Assembly (NCBI RefSeq): GCF_900113185.1
Contig: NZ_FOZD01000002.1
Span: 248,001 to 312,000 of the forward strand
Length of the DNA: 64,000 bases
Direction of reading: 5' to 3'
From: Agromyces sp. CF514
GTDB lineage: Bacteria > Actinomycetota > Actinomycetes > Actinomycetales > Microbacteriaceae
Shown in pieces: positions 34,644 to 43,556 of the stretch (position 1 is its first letter; every line of letters starts with the position of its first letter). Position numbers and translations under genes: made by a program. The notes below the pieces were generated by a model. The model saw only the letters and a list, made by a program, of their open reading frames with translations, ran no database searches and was not told where the DNA came from.

Positions 34644-35954
34644 ATGCGTTCTGCAATCCGTACGGGTGCGATCGCGGCGATCGCCGCCGCAGCGCTCATC
34701 ATGACCGGCTGCTCGGCCGACGCCGGCTCGGAGGGCACCGCCGACGATCCGGTGGAACTCACCTACTGGGCCTGGGCGCCGAACCTCGACAAGGTCGTCG
34801 ACATCTGGAACGAAGAGCACCCCGAGATCCAGGTCACCGTCAACAAGCAGGACGGCGGCGACCCCGCCATCACGAAGCTCCTCACCGCCATCAAGGCCGG
34901 CAGCGGCGCGCCCGACCTGATCCAGGCCGAGTACCAGAAGATCCCGACGCTCGTCGCCTCCGACGCGCTCGCCGACATCTCGGGCTCGATCGGCGACGAC
35001 GTCGCCGGCCAGTTCCCCGACGGCGTGTGGCAGTCGGTCACGCTCGGCGGCGACGCGCTCTACGCCGTGCCGCAGGACACCGGCCCCATGATGTTCTACT
35101 ACCGCGCCGACCTCTTCGAGCAGTACGGCCTCACCGTGCCCACCACGTGGGACGAGTACGCCGAGACCGCCCGTGCGCTGCACGCCGCAGACCCCACCAA
35201 GTACCTCGGCACGTTCTCGGCCAACGACGCCGGCTGGTTCGCCGGCCTCGCGCAGCAGGCGGAGGCCGAGTGGTGGTCGATCGACGGCGACAGCTGGGGC
35301 GTCGGCATCGACGAGGAGCCCACGCAGAAGGTCGCCGAGTACTGGGGCGGCCTCGTCGCCGAGGGCGCCATCGACAACAAGCCGATGTACACGCCCGAGT
35401 GGAACGCCGCGCTCAACGACGGCAGCCAGGCCGGCTGGCTCGGCGCCGTCTGGGGCCCCGGCGTGCTGAGCGGCAACGCCGCCGACACCGCGGGCCTCTG
35501 GAAGGCCGCCGCGCTGCCGAACTGGGACGCCTCGTCGCCGAGCAACGGCAACTGGGGCGGCTCGTCGACGGCCGTGACCTCGCAGTCGAAGCACGTCGAG
35601 GCCGCGACCGAGTTCGCGACCTGGCTGAACACCGACCCCGAGGCGGTCGCCGCGCTCGTCGAGCAGACCGGCATCTACCCGGCAGCGACGGATGCCGCGG
35701 CATCCATCCTCACCGAGGCGCCCGAGTTCTTCAGCAACCAGCCCGACTTCTACGACGTCGCCGCCGAGGCCGCCCAGGCCGTGGCACCGTTCACCTACGG
35801 CCCGAACGTGAACGTCGCGTTCAGCGCGTACAACGACGAGTTCGCCAAGGCCGCAGAGGCCAAGACGGTCGACGCCTTCCTCGCCGCGGTCACCGCGATG
35901 CAGAAGACCACGATCGACGACCTGAAGGCCGGGGGCTTCTCGGTCTCCGAGTAG
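34644..35954 (+). CDS. CUT1 ABC importer sugar-binding lipoprotein
   Basis: 436 residues. The lipoprotein leader ends in MTGCSAD (Cys near 23). It is an extracellular solute-binding family 1 protein: VELTYWAWAPNLDKVVDIWNEEHPEIQVTV, APDLIQAEYQKIPTLVAS, GDALYAVPQDTGPMMFYYRADLFEQYGL and NWGGSSTAVTSQSKHVEAATEF. AAGGAGG lies five bases before the ATG. It is the first gene of the importer operon, with a strong hairpin after it. Neighbouring GH53 and GH35 genes indicate galacto-oligosaccharide binding. Confidence 0.92.
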   Translation: MRSAIRTGAIAAIAAAALIMTGCSADAGSEGTADDPVELTYWAWAPNLDKVVDIWNEEHPEIQVTVNKQDGGDPAITKLLTAIKAGSGAPDLIQAEYQKIPTLVASDALADISGSIGDDVAGQFPDGVWQSVTLGGDALYAVPQDTGPMMFYYRADLFEQYGLTVPTTWDEYAETARALHAADPTKYLGTFSANDAGWFAGLAQQAEAEWWSIDGDSWGVGIDEEPTQKVAEYWGGLVAEGAIDNKPMYTPEWNAALNDGSQAGWLGAVWGPGVLSGNAADTAGLWKAAALPNWDASSPSNGNWGGSSTAVTSQSKHVEAATEFATWLNTDPEAVAALVEQTGIYPAATDAAASILTEAPEFFSNQPDFYDVAAEAAQAVAPFTYGPNVNVAFSAYNDEFAKAAEAKTVDAFLAAVTAMQKTTIDDLKAGGFSVSE

Positions 35955-35962
35955 CCGACACC

Positions 35963-36003
35963 GAGCCGCCGGTCGAGGCGATACGCTCCTCGACCGGCGG
36001 CTC
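35963..36003 (+). terminator. REP-like hairpin between binding protein and permease genes
   Basis: GAGCCGCCGGTCGAG (35963-35977) pairs perfectly over 15 bases with 35989-36003, around an 11-base loop. Such hairpins after sugar-binding protein genes usually stabilise the upstream mRNA and reduce read-through. The right arm shares 18 bases with the hairpin at 29621-29638. Confidence 0.7.
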
Positions 36004-36037
36004 CGCCGCCCCGATCCACCCCTCGGAAGGACCGAAC

Positions 36038-37012
36038 ATGACCGCCACGGTCGAAGCCCCAGCCGGGCCCGTCACGCCGGCCCCGCGGCATCCGCGAACC
36101 GGAAGGCGCCGCGCCAAGGGCGCGCTCACGCCCTGGATGATGCTCATGCCCGGCATCGTGCTCTTCACGGTGTTCATGGCCGCGCCGATCGTCTACACGC
36201 TGTTCCTGTCGTTCCAGAAGGAGCAGGTCAAGGGCCTCGGCCTCGGCGGCGACTCGCGCACCCGCGAGTTCGCCGGCCTCGAGAACTACGTCTCGACCTT
36301 CACCGACCCCGAGTTCCTCGCGAGCGTGGGGCGGGTGCTGATCTACGGGCTCATCCTCGTGCCGACCATGCTCGGCCTCGCGCTGCTGTTCGCGCTGCTG
36401 CTCGACGCCCGCCGCACGGGTGCGAAGGGCTTCAGCCGGGTCTCGATCTTCCTGCCGTACGCGGTACCCGCAGTGATCTCGTCGCTGCTCTGGGGCTTCC
36501 TCTACCTGCCCGCCGTGAGCCCGTTCTACTGGATCTTCGAGCAGCTCGGGTGGGACGACGTGCCCTCGCTGCTCTCACCCGGGCTCGTGATGTTCGCCAT
36601 CGCGAACATCGGCCTCTGGGGCGGCGTCGGCTTCAACATGATCGTCATGTACACCTCGCTCAAGGCCGTGCCGAGCGACATCTACGAGGCCGCGCGCATC
36701 GACGGGGCGTCGGAGGTGCAGATCGCCTGGCGCATCAAGGTGCCGATCATCATGCCCGCGCTCATCATGACCGCGCTGTTCTCGATGATCGCGACGCTGC
36801 AGGTCTTCGCCGAGCCGATGACGCTGCGGCCCCTCACGAACAGCCTCTCGACGAGCTGGTCGCCGCTCATGCTCGTGTACCGCGACGCGTTCACGCGCGA
36901 CGACATCTACTCCGCGGCCGCCACGTCGATCATCATCGCGCTCGCGACCTTCGCGATCTCGTTCTTCTTCCTCCGCGTCGTGCAGCGACGCGCCTTCGGT
37001 CAGGAGGACTGA
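36038..37012 (+). CDS. CUT1 ABC importer permease 1 (MalF/UgpA-like)
   Basis: 324 residues with six predicted helices: LTPWMMLMPGIVLFTVFMAAPIVYTLFLSF at the start, then VLIYGLILVPTMLGLALLFALLL, VSIFLPYAVPAVISSLLWGFLYLP and others. The ATPase-docking loop is YEAARIDGASEVQIAWRIKVPIIMPA. GGAAGGACC precedes the ATG. Its partner permease starts 4 bases after its stop. No ATPase gene is in the locus, so a shared MsiK-type ATPase encoded elsewhere is expected. Confidence 0.92.
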   Translation: MTATVEAPAGPVTPAPRHPRTGRRRAKGALTPWMMLMPGIVLFTVFMAAPIVYTLFLSFQKEQVKGLGLGGDSRTREFAGLENYVSTFTDPEFLASVGRVLIYGLILVPTMLGLALLFALLLDARRTGAKGFSRVSIFLPYAVPAVISSLLWGFLYLPAVSPFYWIFEQLGWDDVPSLLSPGLVMFAIANIGLWGGVGFNMIVMYTSLKAVPSDIYEAARIDGASEVQIAWRIKVPIIMPALIMTALFSMIATLQVFAEPMTLRPLTNSLSTSWSPLMLVYRDAFTRDDIYSAAATSIIIALATFAISFFFLRVVQRRAFGQED

Positions 37013-37015
37013 GCC

Positions 37016-37960
37016 ATGTCCGTCACCACAGAGACCCGCGCCGCCACGGTGCCCGAGCTGTCCGGCGCCGAAGGCCGCGTCGCCCGCCGCGCCGCGCGCA
37101 CTGCCGGGCGCAGCGCGTCGAAGGACCGGCGCGTGCCCCTCTCCGTCGGCTCGACCGGCGTGCTGATCCTCGGCGCGCTCTACTGCCTGCTGCCCGTCGC
37201 GTGGGTCGTGGTCGCCTCGACGAAGGACGCCTCCGAGCTGTTCTCGACGTTCACGTTCGCGCCGTCGACCCACCTCTGGGACAACATCGTCGAGCTCACG
37301 GCCTACCGCGACGGCCTCTACTGGCGGTGGATGCTGAACACCGCCCTCTACGCGGGCGTCGGCGCCGTGATCTCGACGTACGTCTCGGCGCTGTCGGGCT
37401 TCGCGCTGGCGAAGTACGTGTTCCCGGGCAAGGCGACGGTGTTCCGCATCCTGCTCATGGGCGTGCTCGTGCCCGGCGTCATCCTCGCCATCCCGCAGTA
37501 CCTGCTGCTCGCGCAGGTGGGCCTCACGAACACCTACTGGTCGGTGCTGCTGCCGCAGCTCATCAGCCCCTACGGCATCTACCTCGCGCGCATCTACGCG
37601 GCCGCGGCCGTGCCGACCGAGATCGTCGAGTCGGCCCGCACCGAGGGCGCCCGCGAGCTGTACATCTTCCACCGCATCGCGCTGCCGATGATGGGCCCGG
37701 GCCTCGTGACGATCTTCCTGTTCCAGTTCGTCGCGGTGTGGAACAACTTCATGCTGCCGTACATCATGCTGGGCGACGACCGGCTGTTCCCCATCACGGT
37801 CGGCCTCTCCGGCCTGCTGAACCAGGGCGCGTCGCTGCCCGCCATGTACACGCTCGTCATCACCGGTGCGCTGCTGTCGATCGTGCCGCTCATCGTGCTC
37901 TTCCTCGTGCTGCAGCGGTACTGGCGGGTCGACCTCGCCGCGGGCGCGGTCAAGGCGTGA
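37016..37960 (+). CDS. CUT1 ABC importer permease 2 (MalG/UgpE-like)
   Basis: 314 residues, six helices, beginning after a basic N-terminus with GVLILGALYCLLPVAWVVVASTKDA. EAA loop: VESARTEGARELYIFHRIALPMMGPG. The segment FRILLMGVLVPGVILAIPQYLLL and the C-terminal LFLVLQRYWRVDLAAGAVKA (close to the usual 'GLTAGAVKG') are typical of the second CUT1 permease. AGGAGG lies upstream within the end of the first permease gene. Confidence 0.93.
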   Translation: MSVTTETRAATVPELSGAEGRVARRAARTAGRSASKDRRVPLSVGSTGVLILGALYCLLPVAWVVVASTKDASELFSTFTFAPSTHLWDNIVELTAYRDGLYWRWMLNTALYAGVGAVISTYVSALSGFALAKYVFPGKATVFRILLMGVLVPGVILAIPQYLLLAQVGLTNTYWSVLLPQLISPYGIYLARIYAAAAVPTEIVESARTEGARELYIFHRIALPMMGPGLVTIFLFQFVAVWNNFMLPYIMLGDDRLFPITVGLSGLLNQGASLPAMYTLVITGALLSIVPLIVLFLVLQRYWRVDLAAGAVKA

Positions 37961-37969
37961 GCCGAGCGG

Positions 37970-38085
37970 ATGCCGCGGGGTCGCCCGGTTCGCCCGGTCC
38001 GAGCGAGCCAGCGGATGCCGCGGGCTCTGCGTCGACCGACGGGCGAGCGGATGCCGCGGGGCGGGCGACCGCGGGCGGCTCCGCC
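37970..38085 (+). repeat. Cluster of three GCGGATGCCGCGG copies upstream of lacI
   Basis: GCGGATGCCGCGG or its near-identical form occurs three times in about 100 bases, in direct orientation, between the permease stop and the lacI start. Read in frame it would give repeated Ala-Asp-Ala-Ala-Gly. It looks like an expansion of the dispersed motif rather than coding sequence. Confidence 0.5.
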
Positions 38086-38118
38086 CGGGCGAGGGCCGGC
38101 CGCACCTACACTGGCCAC

Positions 38119-39135
38119 GTGAGCGAGCACGCGCCGAAGCGGCGACCGACGATCGAGGATGTCGCGCGCGAGTCGGGCGTCTCGCGGGGCACCGTGTCGC
38201 GCGTGCTGAACGGCGGGCACTGGGTCAGCCCGCCCGCGCGCGAGGCCGTCGAGCGGGCCATCAAGAAGACGGGCTACCGCATCAACCCGCACGCCCGCAA
38301 TCTCGCGACGGCCCGTGCGAACTCGGTCGCGTTCCTGCTCACCGAGTCGCACGACCGCCTCTTCGAGGACCCGAACTTCTCGGCGCTCATGCGGTCGGCC
38401 GCCGACGCGCTCGCCGAGCGCGACCTGCCGCTGGTGCTGCTCATGGCGGGCTCCGACGACGAGCAGCGCCGCGCCACCGACTTCATCATGGGCGGCCACG
38501 TCGACGGCGCCCTGCTCGTGTCGTCGCACCGCGGGCGCGAGGGGTTCCTGAAGCGGCTCGTCGAGGCCGAGGTGCCGGTCGTCTCGTGCGGCGTGCCGCT
38601 CGGGTACGAACGGCGCATCGGGTTCGTGACGGCCGACGACGACGAGGGCGCGCGCGACGTCGTCGCCTACCTGCGCGGGCAGGGGCGAGAGCGCGTCGCC
38701 ACGATCACCGGCCCGCAGGACACCTCGGGCGGCGTCGGGAGACTCGAGGGCTACCGCGCCGAGCTCGGCGACGACTACGACGAGCGCTACGTCGCGTTCG
38801 GCGACTACTCGCGGTCGAGCGGCGCGCGGGCCATGGAGCAACTGCTCGAGCAGGCTCCCGACCTCGACGCCGTGTTCGCCGCGAACGACATGATGGCGGC
38901 GGGCGCGCTCGACGTGCTCCGCGCCCGCGGGCGCCGGGTGCCCGACGACGTCGCCGTCGCCGGCTTCGACGACGCGCCCATCGCCACGCGACTCGACCCG
39001 CAGCTGACGACCATGCGCCAGCCGTTCGACCGCATCGCGCACGAGATGGTGCGCATGCTGCTCGACGTGTTCGACGGCCAGCCCGCCGGGCGCATGACGC
39101 TGCCCACCGAGCTCGTGGTGCGCGAGTCGGCGTAG
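38119..39135 (+). CDS. LacI-family regulator of the galactan locus
   Basis: 338 residues from the GTG at 38119 (MSEHAPKRRPTIEDVARESGVSRGTVSRVLNGG contains the helix-turn-helix). An in-frame GTG at 37957 overlaps the permease stop but would add a repetitive Ala/Asp/Gly stretch, so I prefer 38119. The sensor domain shows DGALLVSSHRGREGF, RVATITGPQDTSGGVGRLEGYR, AVFAANDMMAAGALDVLRARGRRVPDDVAVAGFDDAPIA. It is the last gene of the cluster and the likely ligand of the TGTGAGCGCTCACA-like sites at 34401 and 34556. Confidence 0.88.
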   Translation: MSEHAPKRRPTIEDVARESGVSRGTVSRVLNGGHWVSPPAREAVERAIKKTGYRINPHARNLATARANSVAFLLTESHDRLFEDPNFSALMRSAADALAERDLPLVLLMAGSDDEQRRATDFIMGGHVDGALLVSSHRGREGFLKRLVEAEVPVVSCGVPLGYERRIGFVTADDDEGARDVVAYLRGQGRERVATITGPQDTSGGVGRLEGYRAELGDDYDERYVAFGDYSRSSGARAMEQLLEQAPDLDAVFAANDMMAAGALDVLRARGRRVPDDVAVAGFDDAPIATRLDPQLTTMRQPFDRIAHEMVRMLLDVFDGQPAGRMTLPTELVVRESA

Positions 39136-39371
39136 CGCCGCTGCTCTCCCGCCGCCCGCGCCTGCCGCGACGCGCCGTCGCCAGCCCGCGACCGGTCACG
39201 TTGTGCCGCCTCCGGATGCCGTGAAGCGGCACATCCTGACCGGTCGGCGAGGGCTCCTCGGCGCGCCGGGAAGGGTCGCCGTCGGCGGGCACACCTCGAT
39301 ACCCGTTCGGGCAGCCCCCTAGCCGCGCGGATGTCGCGGGGCTAGCGTTCGGACAGGCGAGGGGAGCGTCG

Positions 39372-41609
39372 ATGGCGGTGCGCGTCTGCGAGGTATGCGG
39401 CGAGACGAATGAGGCGTCCGCCCGATTCTGCACGAACTGCGACGCCTACCTGGGCTGGGATTCCGGCGCCGCGACGCTCGACGGCGAGCCGCTGACGGGC
39501 ATCGTGCCGACGGTGGTCGACTCGGTCGGCCCTGCGGCCGCGAGCGCGGACGCCGAGTCCGGTGCGTCTCCTGGGACCATGCCCGCTGCGGCGGAGCACG
39601 AGCCGGGCGATCCCGCGCCGGCTTCCGGGCCGACGGATGCCGCGGCATCCGTCAGCGCGCACGAACCCGTCGGCGCGACCGAACCCGTCGGCGCGACCGG
39701 TGCTGCGGCGACCGGATACGCGGCCTCCGCGCCCGGTCCGACCGCGCCGACGGCGACTGCGCCGACCGCACCCGCACCGACCGCACCGACCGCACCTGGA
39801 GCGACCGCGCCCGGTGCCGCCGCCGCGGCGGGAACGCAGCAGCCGCACCCCGCGGCATCCGCCCGCATCGAGGCGCCCGACGCCGTGCTCGACGTCGCGG
39901 AGGCGACCATGGGCCCGGGTGCGCCGGTGACCATCGTGCTGCGGCTGACGAACCCGTCGTCGATCGTCGACGGCTACGCGATCGAGCCGGTCGCCGCGCC
40001 CGACTGGCTCGTGTTCTCGCACGGCGACACGCACCTGATGCCCGCCCAGGAGCTCGGCGTGCCGCTCGAGTTCGCGATCCGCGACGACGCCCTCGTGCTC
40101 GCGCAGCGCGTGACGGTGACGCTCCGCGTGGCCTCGCTCGCCGACGAGAGCCGCAACGTCGAGGTCTCGGTGCAGCTCACCGTGCCCCCGCTTGGGCCGA
40201 GCGCGACGCTCGAGGTGCGCCCGAGCCTCATCCGGCTCGAGGATCACGCCGCCGGCGACTTCACGGTGCGCCTCGACAACCGGGCGGCGAACTTCGCGCA
40301 GACGGTTCGCCTGACGGCATCCGACTCCGAGGGGCTCGTGCGCTTCGCCTTCGCGCCCGACGTCGTCACCGTGCCTGCGGGGCAGGCGGTCGAGCTCGAG
40401 GTCTCGTTCAGCGCGCCCGAGCCGGAGCCCGGGCGCGAGCTCACCCGCCAGATCACCGTGGAGGCCGGCAACGACGCCGGGCGCGCCGCGGCGCCGCTCA
40501 CGCTCGTGCAGCGCACCGCGCCCGAGCCCGTCGACCAGCCCGTGCGCGTGCGCGTCGAGCCGAGCTCGCTGCGCGTCGAGCACGGCAACACCGCCGACTT
40601 CGACGTGCTGCTCGACCATCGCGGCGGGCATCAGCGCGCCACGCTGGCGCTCTCGGGTCGCGATCCGGCCGGGGTGATCGGCTTCTCGTTCAGCTCGGCG
40701 CAGGTCGTGCTCGAGCCTGGCGCGGTCGCGCACGTGCGCGGACGGCTCGCGGCTCCGGCCCCCGCCCGCGGGGAGACCGCCCAGTACGCCTTCTCGGTCG
40801 TCGCCTCCGACGGGGTGCAGGATGTCGAGGCATCCGGAACCGTGCAGCTCGCGTCGCCGCCCGAGGCGATCCTCACGGCGGTCGTGCGCATCGACCCGCC
40901 CTCGCAGCTCGTGGTGAACGAACGGCAGGCGAGCTTCCAGGTCTCGGTCGACAACCGCAGCGGCGTCGAACCCCTCGGCGTGCGGTTCGAGGGCGCGTCC
41001 GAAGACGGCACCGCGCGGCTCTCGTTCACGCCCGGTGAGCTCATGGTGCCGCCGGGGCAGGCCGGCAGCGTACGCCTCGTCGTCGATGCGGCCCGCCCGG
41101 CACCGTCGGAGTCGGCCACTCGCCGGTTCCGGGTGACGGCGACCGACGGCGTGCGCTCGATCACGGCAGACGGCGCACTCACCCAGGCCTCCGCCGACCG
41201 CCGACCGATCGCCAGCCGCGTGCTCGTCACGATCGGCGGCCTGCTCGTCATCATCGGGGCGCTCGCCGAGTGGTTCGCCGGGTTCCCGCCGTTCCTGCCG
41301 TCGGTCGACCTCATCAGCATGCTCGTGCGCGCGCAGGTGAACCTCGGCGACCCGTTCCTCACGGAACCGGCGATTCGCGTGCTCGTCGTGCTGTTCGGCG
41401 CGCTCATGCTGCTCGGCATGATCGGCAAGTCGGGTCGCCTCACCCGGGTGAGCGCTGTGCTCGTCGTGATCCTGACGGCGGCCTGGCTGCTGTTCCTCGC
41501 GGTGGCCGCGTTCGTGCCGGCGCTCGGGCTCGGACTCGTGCTCGTCTGGATCGGCGCGGTGGTCGGCTTCATCGGGGGCGTGCTCGCGCGGCCGCGGCCC
41601 GAGGGCTGA
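39372..41609 (+). CDS. Zinc-ribbon, Ig-like-repeat membrane protein
   Basis: 745 residues. An N-terminal zinc ribbon has C6/C9 and C20/C23 (CEVC, CTNC). A Pro/Ala/Thr-rich linker (about 45-165) is followed by four beta-sandwich repeats of about 110 residues, each with a PxSxxxxxG...F.V.LDN-type core (ATLEVRPSLIRLEDHAAGDFTVRLDNR; RVRVEPSSLRVEHGNTADFDVLLDH; VRIDPPSQLVVNERQASFQVSVDNR). The C-terminal ~140 residues hold four helices (VLVTIGGLLVIIGALAEWF onward). There is no signal peptide, so the zinc ribbon may be cytosolic, but topology is uncertain. GGGGAG precedes the ATG. I cannot assign a function. Confidence 0.7.
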   Translation: MAVRVCEVCGETNEASARFCTNCDAYLGWDSGAATLDGEPLTGIVPTVVDSVGPAAASADAESGASPGTMPAAAEHEPGDPAPASGPTDAAASVSAHEPVGATEPVGATGAAATGYAASAPGPTAPTATAPTAPAPTAPTAPGATAPGAAAAAGTQQPHPAASARIEAPDAVLDVAEATMGPGAPVTIVLRLTNPSSIVDGYAIEPVAAPDWLVFSHGDTHLMPAQELGVPLEFAIRDDALVLAQRVTVTLRVASLADESRNVEVSVQLTVPPLGPSATLEVRPSLIRLEDHAAGDFTVRLDNRAANFAQTVRLTASDSEGLVRFAFAPDVVTVPAGQAVELEVSFSAPEPEPGRELTRQITVEAGNDAGRAAAPLTLVQRTAPEPVDQPVRVRVEPSSLRVEHGNTADFDVLLDHRGGHQRATLALSGRDPAGVIGFSFSSAQVVLEPGAVAHVRGRLAAPAPARGETAQYAFSVVASDGVQDVEASGTVQLASPPEAILTAVVRIDPPSQLVVNERQASFQVSVDNRSGVEPLGVRFEGASEDGTARLSFTPGELMVPPGQAGSVRLVVDAARPAPSESATRRFRVTATDGVRSITADGALTQASADRRPIASRVLVTIGGLLVIIGALAEWFAGFPPFLPSVDLISMLVRAQVNLGDPFLTEPAIRVLVVLFGALMLLGMIGKSGRLTRVSAVLVVILTAAWLLFLAVAAFVPALGLGLVLVWIGAVVGFIGGVLARPRPEG

Positions 41610-41705
41610 GCCCGCGGGAGGGCGACACGCGCCGACACGCGCAGTCGCGCGCCGCGCGACGATGCGCGGATGTCGATCCGGGCGCCGTCGGTTCGTCGTG
41701 AGGGT

Positions 41706-42137
41706 ATGACGAAGCACACCGAACCGCCGCCCGACCTCGCGCACGAGGTGCGCGTCGACCATGCCGAGATCACCTGGATCGTCACGAAGCGCGGCGCGGC
41801 CATGCGCGCCCGGGACGCCGACTGGCTCGCCGCGCGCTACGCACCCGGCGCACCCGTCGTCGGGCCGATGCCCCCGGTCACGCGAGTGGCCGACCCCGCC
41901 CGCGACGCCGCATCCATCTGGGGGTGGTTCGAGCTGCTGCAGGGGCGCATCCGATGGTCGGTGCAGGTCGAGTCCGTGCGCCTCCTGGGCGACCGCGCCG
42001 AGTGCCGCACGCTCGAGCGCGTGTCGTACCGGGTGCTCGGCGGGCGACGCCTGCACCTGGTGCTCCGGACGACGGTCGGGCTGCGGCGCGAAGCCGATCG
42101 CTGGCTCATCGCCAACGAGTTCGCCGTCGACGAGTGA
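41706..42137 (+). CDS. NTF2-like (SnoaL) protein
   Basis: 143 residues from the ATG at 41706. The pattern EITWIVTKRGAAMRARDADWLAARYAPGAPVVGPMPPV, then WGWFELLQGRIRWSVQVESVRLLGDRAECRTLERVSYRV and LRREADRWLIANEFAVDE matches a SnoaL/DUF4440 ketosteroid-isomerase-like fold. No catalytic assignment. It is followed 51 bases later by an SDR gene and may be co-transcribed with it. Confidence 0.65.
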   Translation: MTKHTEPPPDLAHEVRVDHAEITWIVTKRGAAMRARDADWLAARYAPGAPVVGPMPPVTRVADPARDAASIWGWFELLQGRIRWSVQVESVRLLGDRAECRTLERVSYRVLGGRRLHLVLRTTVGLRREADRWLIANEFAVDE

Positions 42138-42188
42138 GCCGCCCGGCGGCGCGCGCCTAGGCTGGGGCTCTCACCCCCAGGAGGCAGC

Positions 42189-43031
42189 GTGGCGCAGAAG
42201 GTCATCGTCATCACCGGCGCGAGCGACGGCATCGGCCGGGCCGCCGCGCGCAGGCTCCACGCCGACGGCCACGAGGTCGTCGTCGTCGGGCGCTCGCCGC
42301 AGAAGACGCGATCGCTCGCCGACGAGCTCGGCGTCGAGCACCACGTCGCGGACTTCGCCGACCTGGCCTCGGCGCGGTCGCTGGCTGCGGACCTCGTGGC
42401 GCGGCATCCGAGGATCGACGTGCTCGCCAACAACGCCGGCGGGATCTTCGGCAGGCAGCGCGCCGTCACGGTCGACGGCCACGAGATGACGTTCCAGGTC
42501 GACTACCTGGCGCCGTTCCTGCTGACGCAACACCTCATGCCGACGCTCGTCGCCTCGAAGGCGACCGTGATCAACACGTCGAGCCTCGCGAACCGCATCT
42601 TCTCGCGATTCGACCTCGACGACCTCGAGTCCGAGCGTCGATACCGCCCGATCCGCGCCTACGGCAACGCCAAGCTCGCGCAGGTGCTCTTCACGAAGGA
42701 GCTCGAGCGGCGGTACGGCGCCGAGGGCGTGACCTCGACCGCGTTCCACCCGGGCGCGATCGCGACGAACTTCTCGGTCGACGAGGGCACGGGCATGGCC
42801 GGCCTGTACCGCTGGCGCCTGCGCGACCTGGTGATGCAGTCGCCCGAGCAGGGTGCGTCGACGCTCGTCTTCCTCGCCGAGGGCGAGCCGGGCGTCGACT
42901 ACCCGACCGGGCTCTACTACACGCGGTCACGCCCGGCCCGCGCGAGCCGCCTGGCCGACGACGCCGACCTCGCCCGCGACCTCTGGGACCGCTCGGTCGC
43001 GATGCTCGAGGCCGCGCCCGCCGGGCGCTGA
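42189..43031 (+). CDS. Short-chain dehydrogenase/reductase (retinol-dehydrogenase-like)
   Basis: 280 residues from a GTG with CAGGAGG upstream. Cofactor motif TGASDGIG at 9-16; NNAGG after LVARHPRIDVLA; catalytic INTSSLA and YGNAKLAQ (Tyr and Lys present). The C-terminal part (TAFHPGAIATNFS) matches the RDH/WW-domain-oxidoreductase subgroup. Substrate unknown. Confidence 0.85.
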   Translation: MAQKVIVITGASDGIGRAAARRLHADGHEVVVVGRSPQKTRSLADELGVEHHVADFADLASARSLAADLVARHPRIDVLANNAGGIFGRQRAVTVDGHEMTFQVDYLAPFLLTQHLMPTLVASKATVINTSSLANRIFSRFDLDDLESERRYRPIRAYGNAKLAQVLFTKELERRYGAEGVTSTAFHPGAIATNFSVDEGTGMAGLYRWRLRDLVMQSPEQGASTLVFLAEGEPGVDYPTGLYYTRSRPARASRLADDADLARDLWDRSVAMLEAAPAGR

Positions 43032-43087
43032 GCCGACGGAGCGCTGAGTCGACGGAGCGCTGAGCATCGGAGCGCTGAGCCGACGGA
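43025..43087. repeat. 16-bp tandem repeat, four copies
   Basis: GCGCTGAGCCGACGGA occurs at 43025-43040, with variants at 43041-43056 (one change) and 43057-43071 (15 bases, diverged), and an exact copy at 43072-43087. The first copy overlaps the SDR stop codon, so the array may have arisen by duplication of the gene end. It lacks spacers and is not a CRISPR. Confidence 0.75.
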
Positions 43088-43125
43088 TGCCGGTGGCGCG
43101 CCATGCGGGCGGCCGCGCGTCCGTG

Positions 43126-43500
43126 TCACGCGGCGACGACGCCCGGCACCTCGTCGAGGCTGAAGTACACGGGCAGGTTGCGCGACCGTGCGATCGCGAC
43201 ATCCTGATCCGCGCCCTTCGAAGCGCCGGGCAGGCGCAGCACGGCGTCGCAGCGCTGGAGCAGGCGTTCGGCGGTCGGATACATCACGTCTGCGGCGAGC
43301 GGGTCGGTCGGGCCGCTCGCTCCGGCGCTCGCGAGCACCGGCAGGGCGACCCACTCGCCGATCATCGGCACGTGGCCGGCGCGGAAGATGGGCCAGGCGG
43401 CTGCTTCGAGCCGCGCGAGGTTCTGCTGCATGCGGGCGGGGTCGCCGTCGGTGCCCGAGGCGTAGGGGCCGGCGATCAGGATCATCATCGAGGTGGTCAT
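43126..43500 (-). CDS. DUF4406-like nucleotide-binding protein
   Basis: 124 residues from the ATG at 43500. MILIAGPYASGTDGDPARMQQNLARLEAAAWPIFRAGHVPMIGEW near the start and DAVLRLPGASKGADQDVAIARSRNLPVYFSLDEV near the end are typical of the DUF4406 / nucleoside 2-deoxyribosyltransferase-like fold. The enzymatic role is unproven. It is divergent from a DeoR regulator, with 56 bases between the starts, suggesting joint regulation. Confidence 0.7.
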   Translation of the reverse strand: MTTSMMILIAGPYASGTDGDPARMQQNLARLEAAAWPIFRAGHVPMIGEWVALPVLASAGASGPTDPLAADVMYPTAERLLQRCDAVLRLPGASKGADQDVAIARSRNLPVYFSLDEVPGVVAA

Positions 43501-43556
43501 GTCCTGCAGAGTAGTGCAGAATATGTAGAAACGTGAAACAACGTGAAGGAGTGCGA

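Noticed and set aside
37957..38118. Possible 54-residue N-terminal extension of the galactan LacI from a GTG overlapping the permease stop codon.
   Set aside because: The extension is an Ala/Asp/Gly repeat generated by GCGGATGCCGCGG copies, and LacI proteins start close to the helix-turn-helix.
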